Positions 7,794 to 14,464 of a stretch of 64,000 nt of DNA are shown piece by piece (position 1 is the stretch's first letter; each line of letters starts with the position of its first letter). The position numbers were made by a program, and so were the translations under genes. This stretch comes from Halopseudomonas laoshanensis (GTDB lineage: Bacteria; Pseudomonadota; Gammaproteobacteria; Pseudomonadales; Pseudomonadaceae): assembly GCF_008365385.1 (NCBI RefSeq), contig NZ_QOVF01000005.1, positions 62,001 to 126,000 of the forward strand, in the 5' to 3' direction. The notes beneath the pieces are model-generated. The model searched no databases, had not been told where the DNA came from, and was given only the letters and a program-made list of their open reading frames with translations.

Positions 7794-8871
7794 ACTCGCC
7801 TCAATAAACTCATCCAGATCGCCATCCAGCACCGCGTTGCAGTTGCTGTTCTCGATATTGGTGCGCAGGTCTTTGATGCGCGATTGATCGAGCACGTAAG
7901 AGCGGATCTGATGACCCCATCCAATATCGGACTTGGTATCTTCCAGCGCTTGCGCTGCCGCGTTGCGCTTCATCATTTCCTGCTCGTAGAGCTTAGCGCG
8001 CAGCATCTTCATCGCGGTATCGCGGTTGCCATGCTGTGAACGCTGGCTCTGACAGCTGACCACGGTGTTGGTCGGTACGTGGGTAATACGCACGGCCGAG
8101 TCGGTGGTGTTTACGTGCTGACCACCCGCGCCCTGGGAGCGATAGGTATCCACGCGCAGATCAGCCGGATTGATATCGATTTCAATATCGTCGTCAATCT
8201 CTGGCGAAACGAATACAGCAGAGAAGGAGGTATGCCGGCGGTTGCCGGAATCATAGGGGCTCTTGCGCACCAGGCGGTGCACGCCAATTTCCGTGCGTAG
8301 CCAGCCAAAGGCGTACTCGCCTTTGATAAAGACAGTCGCACTCTTGATGCCCGCGACTTCACCGGCGGAGAGTTCGACGATTTCGGTTTCGAAGCCGCGC
8401 TGGTCGCACCAACGCAGATACATGCGCAGCAGCATGTTGGCCCAATCCTGGGCCTCGGTGCCGCCGGAACCGGCCTGGATATCCAGGTAGCAGTTGTTCG
8501 GGTCCATCTCGCCGCTGAACATGCGACGGAACTCGAGCTTTTCCAGGCTCGCCTGCAGGCGGGCGAGTTCGGTGACGATGTCTGCAACCGCAGATTCATC
8601 TTCCTCTTCGGCAGCCATCTCCAGCAGTTCACCGGCATCTGCCAGACCCGAGCTCATCTCATCCAGGGTTTCGACGATCTGCGCCAGTTGCGCGCGCTCC
8701 TTGCCCAGCGCCTGTGCGCGCTCGGGATCGTTCCATACGGAGGGGTCTTCGAGCTCGCGCTCAACTTCAGTCAGACGATCATGTTTGTGATCGTAGTCAA
8801 AGATACCCCCGAATGGTCTCGGAGCGGCCACGCAGGTCTTTGATGGTATTCAGAATCGGATTGATTTCCAT
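7776..8871 (-). CDS. prfB: Peptide chain release factor 2 (programmed +1 frameshift)
   Basis: Release factor 2 ends translation at UGA and UAA codons. Translation starts at the ATG at 8871 and meets an in-frame TGA as codon 25 (8799-8797). Continuing in the +1 frame gives a total of about 364 residues, the normal RF2 length. The catalytic GGQ motif is seen in [12 protein letters not shown]. The stop-codon recognition tripeptide, SPF in E. coli RF2, is SPY here ([12 protein letters not shown]), a conservative change. The following conserved NKSDIGWG-type segment and the C-terminus [10 protein letters not shown] are present. It lies upstream of lysS on the same strand. Confidence 0.97.
8795..8811 (-). 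promoter_or_regulatory. prfB autoregulatory +1 frameshift site
   Basis: On the coding strand the site reads GGGGGTATCTTTGAC. It has an internal Shine-Dalgarno-like GGGGG, the slippery CTT codon at 8802-8800 and the in-frame TGA at 8799-8797 followed by C. This is the classical RF2 frameshift cassette: when RF2 is scarce the ribosome slips by +1 onto GAC and makes more RF2. It is a programmed event and not a sequencing error. Confidence 0.96.
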
Positions 8872-8913
8872 GGTGACAAATCCCGTCAGGAAAAAGCCGC
8901 CATTGTAGCGGAT

Positions 8914-8954
8914 TTACTGCCTTCGGTGCAGTACTACCGTACCGAAGGCAGTAA
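8914..8954. promoter_or_regulatory. 14-bp perfect inverted repeat upstream of prfB
   Basis: The arms 8914-8927 (TTACTGCCTTCGGT) and 8941-8954 are exact complements around a 13-base loop. It lies between the stop of the membrane protein gene at 8969 and the prfB start at 8871, both on the minus strand. No T-run follows on the minus strand. A possible prfB -10 hexamer TACAAT (minus strand, 8907-8902) follows directly. It could be a terminator without a U-tract or an operator; the sequence does not decide. Confidence 0.5.
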
Positions 8955-8968
8955 CGCCAGTGCGCGAT

Positions 8969-9379
8969 CTAGCGCGGCAAGACGCGGATAAACACGATGG
9001 TGCCGATACCCCAGAGCGCATTGAGGATAAAGCCGATAACGAAGCGGCCCGGCAACTGGGCCATATCAAAGCCCATGCCCTTGAGCGGGAACACCACCAA
9101 CAGTGCCACCAAAGTCAGCACAATACCGCCAAACAGCGCAGCTTTGAGCCAGACCATGCTATTACCGATGCGATCCAGCAACGCGATCATGACCAGCGCC
9201 CAAAGCCCGCCGAAAAACGCCCCGGAAATAACCGAAGGCACACCCAAGGGTTTGGTAGCTGCCAGATTGAACGGCGCAAAAGGCACTACCCCGGCGGCAT
9301 GGAGAAGCCCCAGAGCGACCTGATGAAAACAGAAGACCGCGAGAAATCCCGCAACAAACACCCATATCCAACGCTGCAT
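8969..9379 (-). CDS. Four-helix inner-membrane protein of unknown function
   Basis: A 136-residue, strongly hydrophobic protein with about four predicted membrane helices (FVAGFLAVFCFHQVALGLLH, VISGAFFGGLWALVMIALLD, AALFGGIVLTLVALLVVF and FVIGFILNALWGIGTIVFI). I recognise no functional motif. The frame has a GTG two codons upstream, but the ATG at 9379 has GAGG seven bases before it and is preferred. It is divergent from the phosphoketolase gene, sharing the 217-base interval that holds the Anr-type promoter, and so may also respond to it. Confidence 0.75.
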   Translation of the reverse strand: MQRWIWVFVAGFLAVFCFHQVALGLLHAAGVVPFAPFNLAATKPLGVPSVISGAFFGGLWALVMIALLDRIGNSMVWLKAALFGGIVLTLVALLVVFPLKGMGFDMAQLPGRFVIGFILNALWGIGTIVFIRVLPR

Positions 9380-9515
9380 GCTCACACCTCATTATTATTG
9401 TGATTTTGGCTATTCATTACCCCGACTGCTGGCAGGTCTCTCTGCTGATTACCTGCGCAACGTCTCAAATATAGCAGGGATCAGCGGGCGCGATGCTTGC
9501 TTACTGTTGCAAGGC

Positions 9516-9529
9516 TTGATGCAGATCAC
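9516..9529 (+). promoter_or_regulatory. Anr/FNR box in a class II promoter for the phosphoketolase gene
   Basis: TTGATGCAGATCAC matches the Anr/FNR consensus TTGAT-N4-ATCAA at nine of ten positions. A good -10 hexamer, TATACT, lies at 9551-9556, so transcription should start near 9563. That puts the centre of the box close to -41, the position used by FNR-family activators at class II promoters. No good -35 hexamer is needed in such promoters, and none is seen. The start codon at 9597 follows about 34 bases later. Expression of the phosphoketolase under low oxygen is therefore predicted. Confidence 0.8.
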
Positions 9530-9596
9530 AGCGCCCGGGCAACCGGCTTCTATACTGGATCGAACCCGTTAACCAAGATGATGCCGGAGCCTTGAC

Positions 9597-12005
9597 GTGA
9601 GCCAGCTATTACCCGACCAAAGCACCCTTGACGCTCACGCCGAGCAATGCCCGGACTTTGCCCGTTGGTGCGAAGGCCTGGGCGTCATCACTCACACAGC
9701 CATCACGCAGGCGGCGGTATACAGGCTTGCCCACCAGTTGGTTCAGAGCGGCCATCAACCGGATGTGGCAGCGGTTTATCAACTGATGATCGCGCTGGAC
9801 CAGATCACCAACGCCGGTATGTGGCTGGTGGTGCATATGACCTATGCCAAACGTTGCCATGTCGACGGCCGCGAACTGGCTGCCGAAGATTTCAAATCCC
9901 GCCCCGAGGGTCACACCGGCGGCGCTCTGAATATTGTTCCCGCCTACGCCGGCTACCTGGCACTGAACAGCCTGACCGGGCACACGCGCAGCTGGTTGAT
10001 GGGCCAAGGCCACTGCGTCGCGGCCATCGATGCGCTCAATGTGCTGGTCGGTAACCTGCATCCGGAGCAAGCCCAGCGCTATGCAGGCGGTTCTGGGCTG
10101 GATCAGTTGCTGAAAGATTTTTACAGTTACGCACAGCTTCCTGACGGCCGTCCCGCCGCGCCGCTGGGTAGTCATGTAAACCCCTACACCGCTGGCGGCA
10201 TTATCGAGGGCGGTTACCTGGGTTTTGCCGAGCTGCAATATGCGCATATGCCCCTGCCAGGTGAAACTCTCGTTGCCTTCCTGTCCGATGGCGCAGCTGA
10301 GGAGCAGCGCGGCAGTGACTGGATACCCCGCTGGTGGCGGGCAGAGGATTGCGGCACGGCTTTGCCGGTGATGATCGCCAATGGCCGACGCATCGAACAA
10401 CGCACTGAACTGGGCACCAGTAAAGGGCTGGACGGCTTTGCCGCACACTTAAAGGCTTGCGGCTTTGACCCGATCCGTTTTGACGGCCGGGATCCGGCCG
10501 CTGTTGTTTGTACCCTGCTGGAAATGGAGCGACGCCTGGAGCACAGGGTCGCCGAGTATCGCAGCGGCATCCTGCATTACCCGCTACCGATTCCCTATGC
10601 CATTGCTGAAACCACCAAGGGTTTCGGGTTCTACGGTGCCGGGCAGAATGCCGCCCACAACCTGCCCCTTCCCGGCAATCCGCGGCATGATGCCACCTCG
10701 CGCGAATTATTTAATCAACATGCAACCCAGCTGTGGATTGATCCGCAGAGCCTCAGCCATGCGCGCGCGCAATTGCACAATCATGCGCAGACTGCGCGGC
10801 CACTGGAGCGCGACCACGCCCTGGCCACGCGCAACCCGCCGCATCCGGTGATTCCGTTGGTTGAATGGAGCAATCAGGCACGCTCGCCGATGCAGGCTGT
10901 AGATCGCTTTTTTGTTGCCTTGGTCGAGGCCAATCCCGATTTACGAACTCGGGTCGGCAATCCCGACGAGCTGGCGAGTAACCGTCTCGGCGGCGTGCTG
11001 GAGGCATTGAAACATCGGGTCTGTGAGCCGGAAAGTGCGCTGGAGGCGGTCGAAGGCCGGATCATTACTGCACTGAACGAAGAAGCCGTCGTCTCTGCCT
11101 GCCTCGGCAACAAGGGCGGCTTGAACCTGGTCGCCAGCTATGAAGCCTTTTGCGTAAAGATGCTCGGGGCGATACGTCAGGAGCTGATTTTTGCCCGGCA
11201 TCAGCGCACTGTAGGGCGCCCGGCAAAATGGCTCGGGTTTCCCGTGATTGCGACGTCGCATACCTGGGAGAACGGCAAGAACGAGCAATCCCACCAGGAC
11301 ACCACCTTCTGCGAAGCCTTGCTCGGCGAGATGCATGATGGCGTGCGCGTGCTCTTCCCCGCAGACTACAACAGCACGCTGGCGTTGTTGCCCAGCGTGT
11401 ATCAGGCCCGAGGCCAGATCAGCTGCATGGTCATTGCCAAACGCGACTGCCCCGTCAGGATGGACCCGGCACAGGCGCGCCTGCTGGCCACCCAGGGCGC
11501 CATTACCTTGGCCGAGCACCGCGGGGCGACCGAACTACTGTTGCTGATTGCCAATGGCGGCTATCAACTTGGGGAAATGCTCCGCGCCAGCCAGCGCCTG
11601 ACCGCCCATAACCAAAGCTGGCGGCTGGTCTACCTGCAGGAGCCTGGCCGCTTCAGCGTGCCGCGCGACAGCCTGGAGGGCCAGTGGGTCGCGCCAGCAG
11701 AGCTACACGAACAGCTGTTTCCCGCAGCGCTGAAGCATCGCGTTCTGCTCTCGCATATGCGTCCCGAGATACTGCGCGGGCATTTGCATAACCTGCTGCC
11801 ATCAGCTCCGCACAGCCGGGTTCTGGGCTATATCAATCAGGGCGGCACTTTGGATGAAGCCGGAATGATGTTCGCAAATCGTTGCAGCTGGGCCCACGTG
11901 CTGGTCGCCGCAGCTGACGTACTAGGCGCCAACCCGCAGGTGTGGATGGATGAACACGAATGGTCGGCGGTAAATGGCCAGGGTAATCCAGCATTGCTGC
12001 GCTAG
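9597..12005 (+). CDS. Phosphoketolase-family thiamine diphosphate enzyme (divergent)
   Basis: An 802-residue protein with the length and overall layout of xylulose-5-phosphate/fructose-6-phosphate phosphoketolase, which splits sugar phosphates with phosphate to give acetyl phosphate. Family-like segments are MGQGH (135-139), SDGAAEE (230-236) with NG at 262-263 as the probable thiamine diphosphate/Mg site, GNPDELASNRL (454-464) and NEQSHQDTTF (562-571). These differ from classical forms: GPGHGG is GQGHCV, GDGEAETG is SDGAAEEQ and SHQDP is SHQDT. It may thus be a paralogous subfamily with altered chemistry. The GTG start at 9597 has GGAG seven bases upstream. It converges on the GGDEF-EAL gene. 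Confidence 0.82.
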   Translation: MSQLLPDQSTLDAHAEQCPDFARWCEGLGVITHTAITQAAVYRLAHQLVQSGHQPDVAAVYQLMIALDQITNAGMWLVVHMTYAKRCHVDGRELAAEDFKSRPEGHTGGALNIVPAYAGYLALNSLTGHTRSWLMGQGHCVAAIDALNVLVGNLHPEQAQRYAGGSGLDQLLKDFYSYAQLPDGRPAAPLGSHVNPYTAGGIIEGGYLGFAELQYAHMPLPGETLVAFLSDGAAEEQRGSDWIPRWWRAEDCGTALPVMIANGRRIEQRTELGTSKGLDGFAAHLKACGFDPIRFDGRDPAAVVCTLLEMERRLEHRVAEYRSGILHYPLPIPYAIAETTKGFGFYGAGQNAAHNLPLPGNPRHDATSRELFNQHATQLWIDPQSLSHARAQLHNHAQTARPLERDHALATRNPPHPVIPLVEWSNQARSPMQAVDRFFVALVEANPDLRTRVGNPDELASNRLGGVLEALKHRVCEPESALEAVEGRIITALNEEAVVSACLGNKGGLNLVASYEAFCVKMLGAIRQELIFARHQRTVGRPAKWLGFPVIATSHTWENGKNEQSHQDTTFCEALLGEMHDGVRVLFPADYNSTLALLPSVYQARGQISCMVIAKRDCPVRMDPAQARLLATQGAITLAEHRGATELLLLIANGGYQLGEMLRASQRLTAHNQSWRLVYLQEPGRFSVPRDSLEGQWVAPAELHEQLFPAALKHRVLLSHMRPEILRGHLHNLLPSAPHSRVLGYINQGGTLDEAGMMFANRCSWAHVLVAAADVLGANPQVWMDEHEWSAVNGQGNPALLR

Positions 12006-12008
12006 AGG

Positions 12009-14264
12009 CTAATGCAGCAGCGCCGGTGCAGCGCTGTGATGATCGAAATCCGGGTCCAGCATGCTGTCGAGTAATGGCTTGATCAAACCGGCTGGTTGCG
12101 GACGGCCGAACCAGTAGCCCTGAACAAACTGACAGCCCTCGGTATGCAGAAACTCCATCTGTTCGGGGGTTTCGATCCCTTCGGCAATGATATCCATCCG
12201 CAGGCCGCGCCCCAGGCCGATGATCGCCCGGCTGATCGCCTTCAGGCGTTCATCCCCGGCGGCTTTGGTGATAAAGCTTTTATCCACCTTGATGATATGC
12301 AGCGGGTAACGGTGCAGATAACCCAGCGACGAGAAACCCGTGCCGAAATCGTCCAGGGCAATGCGTACCCCGCTATTTTCCAGCTCGCGCAGCGTCGCCA
12401 GGGTTTCCGGACCGTCTTGCATCAACAGGCTCTCGGTTATTTCCAGCACCAGGCTGGTCGCCGGAAAGCCTGTTTCCGCCAACACCCGTGCGACCACATC
12501 GGCAAAACCGCTTTCCTGCAACTGGCGGCTGGAGAGATTGACCGAGCAGCGCAGCTTCTTGTGACCGTTGGCGTGCCAAAGCAACACCTGGCGGCAGGCT
12601 TCACGCAACACCCATTCACCCACTTCGACGATAGCGCCGGTTTCTTCCAGCACCGAAATAAATTCATCCGGTGGTACTAGCCGATCACCCCGCCGCCAGC
12701 GCAGCAGCGCCTCGACGCCCACCACCCTGGAACGCGAAGCTGCCACTTCTACAATGGGCTGGTAATGAATTTCAAACTGGTCACGGCTTAACGCATCGGT
12801 TAACGCATTTTCCATTTCCAGGCGATGGTGCGCATCGCGTTGCAGCGCATCGCTGTACAGCGCCATCTGCGCCTTGCCGGATGCCTTCGCCAGGTCCAGC
12901 GCCAGGTCCGCCTCACGCAAGGCATCCTGCTCCCGATCATGCCCCTTGAGCCCTGCGACGCCGATACTGGCGCTGAGTGTCAGACGCCGATTGCTGACCA
13001 TGATCGGCTGATGCAGCGCGTTCATGATGTGTTTCGCGACCATCTCGGCGTCGCTCGCCGCAGCCATATCGTCCAATAGCACGACAAACTCATCACCGCC
13101 GAATCGGCACAGGTGATCACCTGGTCGCAGGCAACGCTCAATGCGATTGGCCACCTGGATCAGCACCAGATCGCCGGTGTGATGCCCCAGGCTGTCGTTG
13201 ATCAGTTTGAATCTGTCCAGATCGATAAACAGTACCGCCGCATGCCGGGCTCCGGGCCTTGACTGACGCTGCGAGGCCTGTAGCAAGAGTTCGTTCATGC
13301 TCTGCCGATTAGGCAGACCGGTGAGTGGATCGTGTAGAGAAGAATGAACCAGCTCGCGCTCTGCCGCTTTGCGTTGACTGATATCGGTCTGTGAGCCGGC
13401 CAATAGCCGCTGGCCATGCGCATCAACGCACAACAGCCCGCGAATCAACACCCACACCAGCTCACCGTTACGCTTGCGCAACTGACATTCCAGATGTACA
13501 TGAGGCTCGGCGCCGGATAAATGCCGTTGCACTGCAGTATTAAACGCATCGCGATGGCTGAGCGGCATCAGCGCCAGCCAATCGCCGAAACTGCACGGCG
13601 CGGCAGCAATACCCAACTCCAGCATGCATAGCCAGCGCTCGGAGACCTGCATGCGATCGTCGTCTACTTGCCATTCCCAGAGCCCGTCATTGGCACCCAA
13701 TACCGCCCGGACATATCGGGCTTCACTGTCTTCCAGAGCCATCTGGCCGGCCGCCGCGTGGATATCTACCGCCAGACTCATATCAAAAAACACGGCTTTA
13801 AGCAGGCAGCCGTATAACCTTTGAGCAATATCCGGTCGAGCGGCCCAATGATCGCTGAGCGCGGCGTGCATGTATTGAAGGTAGAAGTGATAGGCCGCCA
13901 GACAGGTTTTGGATTCCAGCTGGTCACGTTCGTGGCCGAGATTGGATAACACGCGCAGACGGATGTGCTGCATATCATAGGGTCCGCGCAACAATTGCCG
14001 ACAATAGCGCAACCGTTGATACGGCAATGGGGTGAACAGACCCGGATACTCGGACTGGGAAGTCAACTCGGAAAACTGACGAAGGTGCTGATGCAGCGCT
14101 TCCACACAAGCCAGATGCAGCTCTTCGATGACGGCAGCATGGCCGGTCAGGTGCGCCAGGTGTTCATCTTCAAGGGCAAGAATCTGCATCCGCTGCCGTA
14201 TACCGGCTGGATTGAGTCCCAGGTGCGTCTGCATTTCCTGCAACTGCTTTTTAAGATCCAGCAA
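12009..14264 (-). CDS. GGDEF-EAL c-di-GMP enzyme with probable globin and PAS sensor domains
   Basis: A 751-residue cytosolic protein. Residues about 15 to 170 resemble a globin-coupled sensor domain: GPYDMQHIRLRVLSNLGHERDQLE fits the F-helix region, with His111 as possible proximal haem ligand. A PAS-type domain follows (about 180 to 300), then a GGDEF domain with intact GGDEF at 389-393 and an RxxD inhibition site RPGD at 380-383. The C-terminal EAL domain has EAL at 518-520. Both c-di-GMP synthesis and breakdown are possible. The start is TTG with a strong GAGGGGAG ribosome site; no nearby ATG has one. Its place beside low-oxygen genes suits an oxygen sensor. Confidence 0.85.
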   Translation of the reverse strand: MLDLKKQLQEMQTHLGLNPAGIRQRMQILALEDEHLAHLTGHAAVIEELHLACVEALHQHLRQFSELTSQSEYPGLFTPLPYQRLRYCRQLLRGPYDMQHIRLRVLSNLGHERDQLESKTCLAAYHFYLQYMHAALSDHWAARPDIAQRLYGCLLKAVFFDMSLAVDIHAAAGQMALEDSEARYVRAVLGANDGLWEWQVDDDRMQVSERWLCMLELGIAAAPCSFGDWLALMPLSHRDAFNTAVQRHLSGAEPHVHLECQLRKRNGELVWVLIRGLLCVDAHGQRLLAGSQTDISQRKAAERELVHSSLHDPLTGLPNRQSMNELLLQASQRQSRPGARHAAVLFIDLDRFKLINDSLGHHTGDLVLIQVANRIERCLRPGDHLCRFGGDEFVVLLDDMAAASDAEMVAKHIMNALHQPIMVSNRRLTLSASIGVAGLKGHDREQDALREADLALDLAKASGKAQMALYSDALQRDAHHRLEMENALTDALSRDQFEIHYQPIVEVAASRSRVVGVEALLRWRRGDRLVPPDEFISVLEETGAIVEVGEWVLREACRQVLLWHANGHKKLRCSVNLSSRQLQESGFADVVARVLAETGFPATSLVLEITESLLMQDGPETLATLRELENSGVRIALDDFGTGFSSLGYLHRYPLHIIKVDKSFITKAAGDERLKAISRAIIGLGRGLRMDIIAEGIETPEQMEFLHTEGCQFVQGYWFGRPQPAGLIKPLLDSMLDPDFDHHSAAPALLH

Positions 14265-14464
14265 TACCCTGACTCCCCTCAGTCAAGCGCCGAATCGGCT
14301 CTGTCCCTGACCATCTTTCATCCAAAATGCGCCATGCCCAACCATCAATAGCGCTGCCCACTGCCGGTTTGCACGAAGCTCACCCCGAAACGCAATGTGA
14401 CGCAGTTAACGCTTTTGATCTGCTCGACATAAAACGCTATTTTATCCGGCTGCGTCAATCCCCC

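Noticed and set aside
8797-8799. prfB frameshift as a sequencing error or pseudogene
   Set aside because: The in-frame TGA is preceded by the complete autoregulatory cassette and the restored frame gives a normal RF2.
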